Below are positions 37,001 through 52,000 of a DNA stretch of 64,000 bases, piece after piece. The notes beneath the pieces are model-generated. The model did no database searches, was not told where the DNA came from, and saw only the letters and a list, made by a program, of their open reading frames with translations. The stretch is taken from contig NC_061127.1 of assembly GCF_905220365.1 (NCBI RefSeq), positions 8,432,001 through 8,496,000 of the forward strand, read 5' to 3'. Origin of the DNA: Vanessa cardui (taxonomy: Eukaryota; Arthropoda; Insecta; Lepidoptera; Nymphalidae). Both the position numbers and the translations under genes were made by a program. Each line of letters starts with the position of its first letter. Positions within the stretch are counted from its first letter, which is position 1.

Positions 37001-40000
37001 CATTGGAATTAAACCATTACAATGAAGTTAATAGCAATTATTTATTCATTATCTAGATTTTAAATGGCTGTGAAAATACGGAACAATTATTCAACTTTAC
37101 AAGTGTATGGAATTTGTTTTTCGATACACTAGAATAATGGTTACTTTTTATTGATATATTATGCCATCGTTACAGTTTATGGACTGTGAGAATAATTCAC
37201 TGTACTGTATGTGCGTTTAAGAGTGTTTTGCCTGGAATTACCGACTGGTAGGCTTACTTCATCAGCTGATTCTAATTAATACGATTGCAAACGAGAATTT
37301 ACCTTAGAATTGGTCACGGTTAAGAGATCTTAAAATTTTACTATTTTTTTGTTTGATGCTACAGCTGGGCATGTTTTAGCAATAACGAGCGAAAGATATA
37401 TTTTGTATTAATAAAAATACATTATATTAAAATCATTCAGACGTTACGTGAAGCACATTAATTTCGTTCACTGTCTGTAATACATACGTCTTCCTATATA
37501 CCATACATATATAGTTACACAAACAATGGACAAGGATATCCTTAAAGATTTAGAAATAATTGTAAATATTTAATAGATTCTTTAGTTGTGTAGTTTAATT
37601 ATTATTTTGGTAGCTATCGCAATAGTTTGGATCCTTTGTTTTGGTATTTCCTAAAAGTATAAATACTTAATTAATTATTTATAAGTCTTGATTATTAATT
37701 CTGTTAATGCAGTATATTTCAAACTAGTTTACGCTTTATATTATTCAATAATTTTACTCATATGCATTTTTATATGGCGATACAGCTTTTATAATTTGAT
37801 AACCTTGGGTAAGTTTTAATTATTACGGTATTGACATCACAAAGCTTTGTTTACTAAAGTAAAAAATTTAACGATGTTCCCTAAAAGATGATTTGATAAA
37901 AATGAGCAAAAAAAAACAGCAAAGAGCTTAAATTTTACGTTCCATCGGTGGATTATACTTGGTATTAGTGGGTTTTGTGTTAACCCGTCTGGGTTATCTA
38001 TCCAATCATCGTATATTTTACAGCCAAACAGCAATATTAGTAGTAGTATTACAGGCATAACAATAAGTCTTACTTAATACTTACTTATTCTTATTTACTT
38101 GGTGGTAGGGCTTTGTGCAAGCCCGTCTGGGTAGGTACCACCCACTCATCAGATATTCTACCGCCAAATAACAGTACTCAGTATTGTTGTGTTCCGGTTT
38201 GAAGGGTGAGTGAGCCAGTGTAACTACAGGCACAAGGGACATAACATCTTAGTTCCCAAGGTTGGTGGCACATTGACGATGTAAGGAATAGTTAATATTT
38301 CTTACAACGTCATTGTCTATGGGTGATGGTGACGGCGGTTTTTGCCCGGTTTGCCAGTTTTTTCTATATAAAAAATAGAAGTTAATATTCCAATCACTCT
38401 ATGCATGTATAAGTAATAGTTAAATAGTAAATTTTGTCGCCATCATCACCTGCTTACCCTGAACCCATTCATTTGTGTTCGGCGCAGTTTGTATAACGCA
38501 CGAAAGAAGGCTTGATGACTTATACGGTCAATCTGCCTGACGCCAACTTTCGACTACCTTAATACTTCTAAAGGTGGCTTGATTGATTATATTTGTCACC
38601 GATTTCTAAGTGAAATAAATCAATTTTTAGATGATTCTTACAGTGGTCACGTGATGAGATACAGTCCATTCATCTCTAGCGAATGATTTTTATATGATGT
38701 TTTGTTAGTTTCCTTATCTTTTACATCTTTTAAAAATACACACAACGTACAAACACGATCAAATAATAGTATCAGTATGATTGTGTGCATTTTTTATTGA
38801 TATTAAAAGTTGTTTTAACTTATATATCTCTACAATGATCAATGACATTTTCTATTTTAGATTCGAATAGAATTTCTATCATTCATAGTATCTTATTGAT
38901 ATGAATACCAAAGATTGAAACGTGAAATAACCTTATGCCCGTGTTCTCAATACCGTAAAATGTGTAATTGTAAATGCAGCGTAGCACTATTGGCATCGAC
39001 TGGGCGTGAAGCGATTAATTCTTGTCCGTGTCTGTTCGAAAAATCATAATTAAACGATCATTCCAATGAGTTAATCTAGTTTTAACTACATACTTTGGCT
39101 TAGTTGATTTTTAATACGATATTCTGTGTCTTAATAAGCATGTATAAATGTTTGATTATTAACGTATAAAATGGAGCCTGCAAACACCGAATGTTTTTAT
39201 TTCCTGATCGCATAATTGTGGTTACGGGTCTTGCCTGTGTGTAGTAAATCTATAGAGCATTTAAAAATATTATTTAATATGAATAATTTATGAATAAATT
39301 AAAGTTAGCAATTCCATTTATTTAATAATTAGTGTTATAATATAAATACCTAAATTTACCTGAACCTAATGTCATTGATTTTGGCAAAATTTTATACTAT
39401 AAACAGCTGTTTTTAACAAACAGCAACAAAATTATTACTATTTCAAATAAAAGAAAATCTATGGTAATAATGGTAATTGGATGTATAGTTTTATTAGCTT
39501 TCTTTGTTAATGCTTTTGTTTACAGCCGAAAAATGGTAAATAAAATTAAGAAGTTGAATAAATATTTTTTTTTTTAATTTTATGGTATTACTAAGCTTAT
39601 TGTAAATTAATTGTGTATTAAATACCTACTGTTCATTTTATAATTGGATGTTCAATCAAATTGATTTTTGTACTCGAATCGTAAAATAATCTTGATTTAT
39701 TAGTTCTGTTAGGAAATCATATGTAAATGTAACTAATTTTTTGTATTTTTTAGTTTTAGGGTCTTTTTTGAAGGCATTGTTTTTATTTTAAAATAATTTA
39801 ATTAAGGTTTGTTTGACATATTCATGACTCGTAATTAATACACGGCATAATTAATTGTCTAAGAGTATTATGACAAGTTAGTATTAATATGTTAGATTGG
39901 ATGGAAATAATGTTGTTGTTATATAGAATATCGATACAGTTTTTTTTTTTTTAATATTAAATAGTAATCGATATTTTTTTATATGTAACTTATTATGAAT

Positions 40001-43000
40001 CGGTTATGAAAACCTGCAATTAAACATGTTAAATACCGATTACCTATTGTTATTAATACATCGATGTTTCCGTAATAAGCATTCGTAATTGATTTATGCA
40101 TCCGATAGGAATTATGTATTACCGATACATGTATTAATTAAACAATTCATACTTTGTCTTCGATTTCCAACCGATTTCTGTGTGTATATTGCTCTAAATT
40201 TTCACGCGAAAGCCTAATTGGGTTCATCGCACATGCAAGTTATTAAATTCCTACTTCAAAATATCAATACTTTATAGTGCTCCGTTTTATTTAAAATACA
40301 CAAAAATATTAATTTTAAAAATACTTGCTAAATATACAATGCATATTTTAACTATAGTAAAGTAAATTTCCCACTGCTGGGATGAGGCCTTCCCTTCCAT
40401 AAAGGAGAGGGTATGGAACATATTTCAGCACGCTGTTCCAATTCGGGTTGGTGGAATGCACATGTGGTAGAACCCAACAAACATTTGAAAGGTCGCCACG
40501 ACGTGCCACCAGTAACTTTTGGTTCTATAAGCCGGTCGCCGTTACGCCGCTATAACGTCGACATCACCAAGAAAAGGCCCATTTTATACGACTTAGTGTC
40601 CTATAAGAGTCATGCAGCGGTCGTATAAGTTACTTTTTGGTCGCATAGTGCTCGCATAGTGGTCGTATAGAGGTCGTGCGGCAGACTTATAGTGTTTATT
40701 ACCGCTGCTTTACGACATTTGATCGAATAGCAGTATCCAAAACGCTTCTTACAAGACTATATTTGTTGTCAAAGTGACTGGATAAAATATTAATTGTAAA
40801 TTGAATTTGAAAGCTGTCACGAACAAACTTCATTGATTGTGAACATTATTTTTTGTTTATTCATCTATGTGTTTACTTCGAAACTCAAGTTCAAAGAATA
40901 TTGATCTGATGGGAAATTAATTTTATCGAGTATAATGCCCTAGTTTTATCTATATAATGAACGCGCTAGTGTAATTCAGTAAATAAATAATATTTTATTG
41001 AGATTTTTTAAAGTAGGTTTTAAAAATTACCTTTACCCGACTTCAAGTGCAGGAAAAGACTTTTATACAACTTCTAAACGACGTTTCATTTTATGTCATT
41101 ATTGGATTTGTAAATATTCCGCCATAGAAAACGAAATTAGAGTTCAGTCAGTATTTGTCAAGTGTTTAAAACCTTGATATTTTATATAACTATTGAGTAT
41201 TTATTGGTTGAGCTTTGATAAAAAAAAATGGTACGTGATATAATAGATCAGATTTTATGCCTATTTTTTTAGATTATCACGAAGTATATCATTTTCATGG
41301 GCTCCATTTGTGCTATCATAATCGGAACTATCATTAATACACAATCTAGCCTTCTTCCCTACTCTCCGTTCAAAATCAACCGCCTTTTGTTTTCTCGTGC
41401 CAGGCAGTTACCAGCAGTACCAACTCGGCACACCCAGTGGCATAAATAGGGCGGTGCCACCGGTGCCCAGGCACAGGGCGTAGACTCTCACAGACAGACT
41501 GGGCAGGATTATTGTTTTTTCGTTTTACTCTTGTTAAGATTCCGCTGAGCCTCTAGTACTCGATTTCAATACAAACTTACATACATGCTAGTATCATTAA
41601 AAACATACATCGCGCTCATTTTTTTGGCAGTGCTCGAGCGTATTTGTGTTTAGTGTTTATCGTTAATGGGCAACACATTTGCAGTAGTGAACCTGCGTTT
41701 AAGTTTTAGTGAGTGAGACAGTAAAATAGGCAAAGGGTCTGCTTAAATAGGGCGCAGTTATAGAAGCTCGCACAGGGCGCAGTAAAGGCTATTTACGACA
41801 CTGGGCACACCACGCCACGAGAGGAAGTGACGGGATTCCCACAATACGGTGTCAATAATCAATAATCATACTAATACATGTTATTTCAGTTAAAAAAAAA
41901 TATTTAAAAATCTTAATCTTACTAAATATTGTTATTTTAATTAAAATGATATAAGTATATTTAAAAAATCATGACAACTATTATAGAACAACTAAATGCA
42001 CTTTCAGCGCTTCGATTAATATTACTACACTAAATTTCTTACGGAACAATCTCCAATTGATCGACAGGTAACTTGTCGTGTACTTATATTCGATATAATA
42101 CAATTGGAGGTAAGAAATGTAGCATAGTTATTTTTAACATTCCTCTTAAAGTGGCCACTTTTTTATATATTTGCCCAGCTTTTTCTATCCATTTCAACTA
42201 TGTAAAATTATTTTAACAAAGACGCAAATGAATGGCGGTGTATGTAATATTTAGTGTATTTTAAAACTCTTATAGGACATTCAGTCGTATAAATGTCGTG
42301 AAAAAGTCATATTGACTTAAATTCGTATAGGAGTTTTATACGTCACTCTAATACGACTATAGGCGGTATAAAAGTCGCAAAGACGTTTCTACTGCCACAA
42401 GCTGGTTACACGACTAAATGCCGTGTAACAGTCGTATAAAACAGTCGTATAGACGTTTCTACGACGTTTTTACACGACTATAAGTCAAATAAACTGTGGG
42501 GGGCACTAAGTCGTATAAAAAAATAAAACGACTTCTATACAACGCTTATACAATTATTAGTTGCGTAATTTCTTTTTATACGACTAAAATGTTTGTTGGG
42601 AATTTTGATGAAATTAGACACATGCAGGTTTCCTCTGTTTAATTAAGCACATATATATATAGTGGTGCTTGCCTGGGTTTGAACCCGCAATCATCGTTTA
42701 AGATGCACGCCTTCTAACCACTGGGCCATCTCAACTTTATATTTTAACTATGCAAGTATAGAACTGATTATGATTTTTTTTTATATGAGTAAAGCATTAT
42801 AATACTCAAGATAAGTATCGTGATTGTATTTTTTGATATTCTAATTTAAGAACTATCAGTTTAAGTCATCTTTTAAGCGTAAATGAAGAACAGTAATAAA
42901 TTATAATTACATATCCTTGATAAAAAGGATTGTAATTTCTTTTCATGTCATGGTCACACTACAGACTTGACTAGGAGCATTTACGTTAAACCTACTAGCC

Positions 43001-46000
43001 ATTCAATTTCTATCATAATAACTATTGTCTTTATAAAAACTTGATATCTACATCCAGCTCAACCAAAATCAAAATATACTTTATTCGTGTACGCTTTTAC
43101 AAGCACTTCTGAATCGTCATTTCACAAACTATATCTACCACCGGTTTAGAATCCAGATCCAGACCGGAAAGAACCTGGAAGAAAATCAGTAGTTACTCTT
43201 TTCCAATACTTTAAGATACAAAGTCGTTATAGTTAAATACAATTATATATGTATGTTATATATCCTGCATGGAAGACAACAAGCTCCACGCTTTTTTACT
43301 GTCTATATAAAGTTGTATTGAATAATATGCCTTCTTTACAAATGTACTTTTCACAAATTATTTGAATTTATGAAACGGCAAAGTTAAAAATATCTGCTAT
43401 AAGTTATAGTATTATTTTCAGCACTGATATTGGTTTAATAAGTGTTACCAAATTTTGAATGTAGCTAAACGTAACGTCCACTAGGCTACAAGCTGTTTAC
43501 GTTTTGTAGCTGTCGAGATCGTTTGAGTATTTGAATCGTAACAATAATGTTAATAGCATATAATAGCGACTTAACATTATGGAATGTGATCTAACTCAGC
43601 AGTTCAATGATACTGTCGTATTGTAGGCTAACAATCGCACGGATACGGCACACCCTTTCCAATATAAACGTCCTCGGAGGTCAATCGTGAGGAAAAAATA
43701 AAATGTTCACACTTACTGTCCGTGACATTTTATTTCCTGATCAAAATTTTTAATATTCAAATATTGTCCACAAAAACGTCATATCGTTCGTAAATTAATA
43801 AAATTGTAATAACAGATTTATAATTACAATAATCTGTATCAGTTACTTAATTTCCACTTTATTTTATACAAACTATACTTGTGACAATGTGAAATATACA
43901 TTATATTTAGCGATGTTTGAGCCCTGATAGAAACATAAGTTATAAAGCTTCTATAAATATTTTATGTAAATAAATACCTACCATGTCACAGATTCACGTC
44001 GTAAAGATTTATATATATGATAAGCAATAATTGTGTTGAGTATGATGTTCATTATAATTTTAATTACTTAAATAAATCAATTTTAAGTTTGTGCAATGTT
44101 CAAATTTTTTAACTCATTTGTCAAAATGTTCTGATAAATATCCTCGTTAAAAGACCCTAAATATTTACAGACAATTACTGTAACGTATGTCGTTTCCTTT
44201 ACTTTTAAATCTTATAGAATAAATTCAATAACTTTAAAGCAATAAATTTAAAATTACGAATGCATATGTTGTACAAAAGGTCGTTTAAATAATATTGCAA
44301 TAAAAACTCAGGCCTTGCCTAAAATTTACACATTCATGCTTTTTTTAATTGGCTGCACACTGAGGTAAGTGTAAGTACAATCCAATCGATATTAAATATC
44401 TGACAAAGGTTTGAGACACTATATTCTATATGATTTTGTTTATTAAAAATAAGACTGACCGAATTTAGAAGATCAAACTACTATCCAGATCAGACTACTT
44501 ACTTTGATACATCTTTTACGATGAAATCATTGATTATTCTTTTTAGAAAAGTTGTAAACGATTTAATACCTTGATACCATATCACAGTAATTAGGGTTTG
44601 TAAATAGGATTAATGAATGTTGTATATAAGAGTACCTATCTATTATATATTTTTTCTCGAGTCTTGTTAGTTCTTAAAAAACAAGGTCACTATTCAAGTT
44701 TTTGTAATTTTTTATGGTCTAATGGTTCTTAAGCATATTTGTACATACTTTAATTATGATCCTATCTATAACAAATAGGTATCTACATACGCTAAGATAT
44801 ATAGTGAGATTATAAAATTAGTTTTTTTACAATCAATTGTTACGTAACTTCATTAAATATATACATATAGTTGGTGGTAGGCTTTGTGCGAGTACCATCC
44901 ACTCGTCATATATTCTACCGCCAAACAGCAATACTAGTATTGCTCTTCCGGTTTGAAGGATAAATAATTCAGTGTAACTGCAGGCCCAAAGGACACAAAA
45001 TTTTTATTCCTAATGTTGGTGGCGCATTGGCGATGCAGAGAGTGATTAATTTTTCACGCTTAGCCAATGTATATAGAATAAGGTGACCATCAGTTGGCGC
45101 ATTTATCCGTCCTATAACACATAACAAAAGAATATCTGAACAAGCAAAGACACGATTTTACCTTTTTTTTCTCGCTGGTAAAACGCGTTACGCGCTTCCC
45201 CCACGTGATGGAAGGTGGGGGGGTGTGTGGGACTCCCCGGTTCCTGGACGCCGAGAGCGCCCAGGTCCACCGGGTTTACCCATTAAAAAACCAGCGGTAC
45301 CCTCTCCGTCTTTCGGGGGGCGCCATTGGATCGCTTACGCATGCTACCGTGACGCCCACGAGTATACTTAACTTTAGTTATAGGTATATGAAATGTAATT
45401 TCTAAGAAATGTCTACATTTCAGGTCAGAAGTGTATACTTCCCGCGAGAACTGCTGCGTCCTGCGTCTCTCCTCACCAACATCGTGCTGGATGACAGCAG
45501 GTCACCCGCCTCCCGTCATTCTTCGACGTGTGACAATCTATTCGCTTACATCACTGACACCGTCGCCCCAGGTAAGATCAATAAATATTTCAATTATTTA
45601 CTATTCATTACAAGATAAATTAAACTTCTCATTTAGAATTTATTATGACTGTAATCGAGTTAGTATTATTTATTAACATGTAATTTGTTTAATTAGTATT
45701 GTTATGTTGCTACCGATATGTTGATATGTGGGTTACAATTTTTTACTCAATAAAATTAAGTAAGTATATTGGTCTATATACGTACATACGAATAAAAAAT
45801 ATATAATATTTATCATTAACACTTAAAGTGTCCATGTAAAATGTGCCATTTCAGAATGATACGTCCGGTATTTTTATATGAGATAGGGATAGGAAAAAAA
45901 ACTAATTATAACCATCGTCAGGGGCAGATATAGTTTTGTTAAAAAAACAGACCGCGACGATTATTTCGTGGGCCAAGCTCTCCGAATTGACTGGTTAAAA

Positions 46001-49000
46001 ATCAACAAGCTTGAAACGCAACCGTGTCGACTGTTCCGTAGTATAAAACGAAGCAAAATGACAAACACAAACAAAAGTCTTAAGTAGCCACTTTAAGCTG
46101 TGGCCACTGTAACTGACTCAAATATATTTGTTGGAGTTTTGTACGTTATTAATGTCAAATGCAGAATCTTCACAAGACAAAGAATCTTAGTATTTATATT
46201 AAAATAAATAAACTTATTTTTTTTGTAATTGTAAAAATCGAATTATATAAATCTAAATAGAAAAAAGGATGATTATATAACTGAGTCTATTTTGGTTGGA
46301 TAATGATACAGTATCACAAGGATTACTAAAACCAATAATGAATATGTTCAATACGTACTCAGTTTAGCGGAACTGTTTAATTGTATCGCGTGTTTCATAC
46401 CGCCAAGTACCACTCACGTATTGCATAAAAGAGCACAAAAAATAACAATTCAAACCGTCACATTCTGAGGCGGCATAATCATGTGATACTTTTGTCTACA
46501 ACGTTGTGGTCTTTCTGAATTGTTTAGTACATACAAAATCGTAAATAATGAATCATTTTGTGCATGTATCACAATATGAGTAATGTGCATTTATATCTAC
46601 GCCTTAACTGTTATAAAGTAGTCGTGACCAGACAATTGTTGATGAGCGAAATAACGATTGTTAATGCAAGCGGAAAATTTGTTTACGTACGTCGTTGTAC
46701 GTAAACTATTCCCGAGTGACTGTAGCGTAACAATTATTGTAAAATTGACGTTTATATAATTCGATCATAGCTGGAGCAGAGTACGTACTAGAAATGGTAT
46801 CACGAGATTTCGCATGGGAACCGGACACTAGTGTCTATAACGCTCGATTAACATCCGGGTCTAGTTAAAAGTGACAAAACTCGGAGCAAAATTGACGTGG
46901 AATAAATACTGTATCATAAATATAGAGGATGTCAATTAGTTCGTTTTTTGTTATCGCAAAAATTGTACGTGTTTTGATTTCCTTTTTTTACTGTCGTTTT
47001 TTAATTAGCCAAACTAAAGTTATATCACAATGTTATGGTATCGTGATTAAATACATAGAACGTAGATGATAATTAAAAAAAATATATCTATCTCCGTTCC
47101 GGTGTTATTCTCCGGCTCTCGTTTTCGACGAGGGCCTCTTATGCCGAGCAATACCCGGAGTGACAACGACGTCGATGGTCACGCATCCGTATCGCACGGG
47201 CATTGAACCCTAAGCCAGAAATCTTTAATACGTAATATCTCGTATAAATTATATACGTTTTGAGAAAAACAATCATGTATTCCATTCCAAACAATTTTGA
47301 AAATTAAGTTACGTTAATGCATCCATCGATCGCAGCGGCGCGGCGTCTGGAATTTCTTTCAAGAGTAGAGTCACTCCCTACTATTGTGTTCTATGTAGGA
47401 CTCTGCTCCCGGCTGAATTATCAAAGACTGCCCAACTGCGCGTGATATGTAATAGTGGATAATTGTTCGCATTGCGTAAACACATGTGCACTTTCCATTC
47501 GCCCACGTTAATAATTCGATGGGACAGCAATAAGAGAAAAACGAAGATATATTAATATTAGGAGTTGGTTGACACTTCTCCAAGGGCAAGGGCTAGTGTT
47601 ACACTACCAATTTACAAATACAGGCTACTAAAAAGTAAGTCGTTGATTAAAAATCCAATAGCATGGATTTTTGACATGTTAAAAATGGTCGGTTTTATTC
47701 CAGAATCAGCTGACTAGCTACTAGGTTTACGAGATGTATAAAATGTTTCACGTACATTTATATTTAGGTGTGTTTATGTTACATTCATTCCATTTGTTTT
47801 CCACTTATTTTATAGTTTTGTAACATTGGTTAGTAATGGACAGCAACTACAATTCAACTCGTTGCTATAAATTCTAAGAAATGAGATCTATGAGTCTGTA
47901 GAAATTCCATCATCGTAAACTCCATCATTGCATTTATTTCATAGCAAAAGAAAAATTAAATTTTTACTCAATTAGTATTGCTAATCATTATATATTTTAA
48001 AACTTAACTAAATCACATTTATATTGCTATTATTAAGGCAATATATATATGAGTGCGTAAGCTGTTATTATACATTTTATTTTAATAGGCGTCTCTTCAG
48101 TGATTTCCTTAAAATTGATCGTTACAAAAGAATATTTTTCGTAATACACTTAAATGACTAAGGTCGTTCTTTAGCAATGCCTTTGTAAAAATAGACCATA
48201 ATTAAATTTAGTCTTGTTTGCTTTCAAGACTAAAACACTCGCTATTTTAATGAACCATGAATTTATGTGAATATTGATAGTACTTTTTTGATAATCGAAA
48301 CTGAAGATGGGTCTTGTTAATTGATAACTTATTCCAAAAACAATATATGTCGATAAATATTAATTAATAACCCAATATTAATAACCCAAACAATACATCC
48401 AAAAAGGCAATATAAAGAGGCAGTAAATGGTGGTTCTTATTCTTGGCTTAAAAGTATAAGTAAGCGTGCGTCCAACTGACCTAATTCTATAACCACAAAC
48501 ATTGCGACACTTGCAATAGACATTTCAATGCACTGCTATATATAAGGCATGTTAATAAAATTATTACAAAACTAATATAGAAATAACTTCTGATGCCACA
48601 AAGATCGATAGATCTGTCACACTGATTAGATATGGGTCAATTCTATTGGACCACGATAATCTTAGTTTCTACCATAATAGAAATTGTCACAGCCGAGAAG
48701 GCGTAGATGACATATGCCATAATTTTTGTTTGATTCTACGGTATAAATGACGTTAAATATTTAATTTTGTAGTTTTAAAACTAAAATCCAAGATTAACAT
48801 CAATTAGCTTCACTTTAATGCGTATGTTTCACTGTTTAAGTCAGCGACGTGTATCGGAACTCTGCTTTCTCCGAAATAATTGCGTAACTGAAAATTGTAA
48901 CAGCAATTACCGTGTGGTAGGTAATTAACTCAGCGAAGTGACGGGGTCAGAAATCGAGCATACAGAAATATTGGGACAGTCATTAATTATACGATGACAG

Positions 49001-52000
49001 CTTTGATTAATAAGCAATTACGGTGTTGTTAATACAAGATAACATAATCAAAGATTGTAAATTCTTGAGTTTAAACATTGATTGGCAGTTTGCTTCTGTT
49101 TTTAAGTGAAGACTTAAAACTTACTCATTACATACATACTAGAAACTTTGCGTTAGTTTTTTGTAATTGATATTGTCTAGTTTATTATATCTTTGTAAAT
49201 TATCATATTATTATATAAATTTTCTTATTAATAGAAATAACTGATATTAAAGATTGTAATTAAATATCTTCCGTCCGCGGGCCCTCCGTCATGTAAGAGG
49301 TTATATAGTGTTAGGGATGAAATGTACCCTATGCGCTATTCCCAACTATAATCTACCTCCGTGAAAAAATTCGTTCTGATCTGTAACAAATATCCATCAA
49401 AATATTCGTATTTATAATATTAGTCAGCTTAAATAGTAGATTATATGTATACAAATTTCTAAAACAAAAACATTCTTGTGATTTCGAATATTATGACCAT
49501 GTAGAACATAATGTTTATTACCTTTGTTTAGTTATATAGCTTAATTATCTATTGTTTGAGTTTATAAAGTTAATATGTAAGGTTGAATTGACTGTTATTA
49601 TTTAATAAATTTATTACATTAATACAATATCATAAATAACCTAAGTAACACTGCGCTCCTTTGTTGATTATTTATTTTATTATGTGTTTCATAATAATTA
49701 AAAAAACGACGAAAGATTAGTTACTGTGCACTTAATTAATTGTTATTAATATCACATGTATGTATATATGTGTTACATCAATAGCTGCTCTAGTAGTTAA
49801 TAACAGTCAATTAAAATGAATTATTAGTATTTAATATTTCGTTATGAAATATTTCACGTTACAGAATGATACAATTTGTTTGTACAGAACCAATTGTAAA
49901 CGTCTATTATAAATTATAACAAGCGAGCGAGTCAAATGATAAAATACTTGGACTGGCGATCATTTTTTAGGAATCAAGTTAGTTTGGAAACGCTTTTATG
50001 TTTGTTACAAAGAATAAAATACTACTGGGAAATGGCATCAGTGAAAATTGTTTGTTTTTTTAAATATTCTATGGAAAATATTGCTTATAATATTTTTTAT
50101 TAATGTCTCGCTTAACGCTTAGATTATTTAAATGTCGAAGCGGAGAACGCGTCGAAAAAAGACCAACACTTGGCCACTAAATTCACGTACATTAGTAAAG
50201 CTGTTACACGTGCCATAGCAAAGTTGGCTCATTTCAAGATAAACTAAGAGTAAACAGCATATTCGAAAACGAATTTAATCTTGACTATGATAGAGTACTT
50301 ATTAATTTTGAGTATAAATAAATGTCCAGGACATTCATTTCCATAGAAAATACAACGTCAATAATATTAACTAATTGCCTCGTATATTTTCTAGGCAATG
50401 ACGTTCAATTTCAGGATTAGCTAATAATAATAGCAATAGTATTTTATAAGTTTGAACGTTGATAATCGTGATATCCCTTTAATTGATACATTAAGACGTT
50501 TACTTGTTAACTTTGTTATTAATTTCTTGTTTTTTCCTTGGATCCGACCCACAATACATATATAGGCTAGTTTCCCTTGAACCACCATGGTCGAAATCGA
50601 TCTATAGGATTTATTTCTCACTATGAATTTACAAGAGATGGTTCGCGTTAAATTCAAATTTTGCTAATTAAAGGAATTGTTGCAGTTATCACGACATTAT
50701 ATTCTTTCAGGTATCATCGTCTATGATGGCAGAAGAGACAATGCTTGGCGCGTAACCCACGCATCCATGTACCCCGACCCTGACCTCGGAGAGTACGATA
50801 TCGGCGGTGAAAAGTTCACTCTAATGGACGGCGTTGTCGGTCTCGCCCACTCTCCCGCCCAGGGATTACTTTATTACCAACCTTTGGCTACTGACAGGTA
50901 ACTCCATAAATAAAACTTTCAACTCCATAAATAATTAACTAACGCGAGGCACATTTATAATTAACTCTTACAAAAAAAAAAAAAAAAATTGGAAGCGATA
51001 CGCGATTTGTTTGAGCAATTGTGGATTTTATTAAGAGACAGACGTTATATTACATTGTTACATTATTTAGAATGTATATTCGCTTTCAATTAAGTATAAA
51101 CATTCTAAACTATTCACTTAACCTATCCTTGAATAAATTATATTACATATCAAGTAAAAATATTATTTATATTATATTTAATATACATATATTATGTTTT
51201 TCCAGAATATTCAGCGTATCCACAGCTGTTCTGGCATCTGGTCCCCCAGCAGAGGGAACTGACTTACCCGTTAATCTAGTGGGACGTAAATCTTCCCAAG
51301 GTCTCGGTCTGGCCGTGGATCCGAGGGATGACACCATAATCTTCAGTCCAATGACAGAAACAGCAATAGCTGCCTGGAATCCTATTACAAACTCACACAG
51401 GTACTGAACGGCGTTATACATTTATTAAATCATTCTGATTTGCTTTATAGACTCGCTCTTTATAGTAAACAGTACATTTTATAAAGATAATATTTTGGAA
51501 CTGTCTATAGAAACAGAAAATATCGAATACATATAAGTAAGTGGTCGGAAGGTCATTTTATATGTGTAACCATAATTTTATATCCATACTCTGTTATGTA
51601 TATCCATGCCGTACATACATAGGTGTATCTTACGTAAACGTATATATGTGTATATATATGTATGTCGATTGAAACAAAAAAAGAATGATTGGTATGTGTA
51701 TCAATTAAATATCTAGTAAGATATTTGATTTAAAATATGTTTGATTTTGCTATAAAAATACCATAAAATAAATTAATGTATGTGCATCCACTTTAAGAAC
51801 TACATACGTATACATAAAAATGTATATTATTATCGTAAAAATATAGTTAAATTTACTATTTAATTATCGACAAAAGTAATGTTGCTTAAAAACTCTTTTG
51901 TTATTATATATTTTTATATTTTTCGTCATAATACTTCTACAACTTACACCAATGATATAATACGTACGTATAGCGCAGACTATAGTTATATATTTAAAAA

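Larger units (their letters stand above)
36318..45423 (+). other. Intron 2 (9.1 kb)
   Basis: Carries a truncated repeat A, a SINE C split by a nested TIR element with a hAT MITE inside it, a LINE 3' fragment, another repeat A copy and a poly(A)-type retroelement just before exon 3. The rest is AT-rich, with an unassigned GC-richer patch at about 38440-38600. Confidence 0.85.
45572..50710 (+). other. Intron 3 (5.1 kb)
   Basis: No exon seen. It contains a repeat-like block at 47335-47600, a retroelement relic at 49263-49432 and non-repetitive patches at 46620-46740 and 48840-49020 with many TAAT/ATTA sites. Most of the rest is AT-rich. Confidence 0.8.

Noticed and set aside
47371..47589. 72-codon minus-strand frame in intron 3
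   Set aside because: Lies in a block resembling a dispersed repeat; no supporting splice or start context.
51167..51421. 84-codon minus-strand frame over Yellow exon 5
   Set aside because: Shadow of the real plus-strand exon, which has matching splice sites and family motifs.
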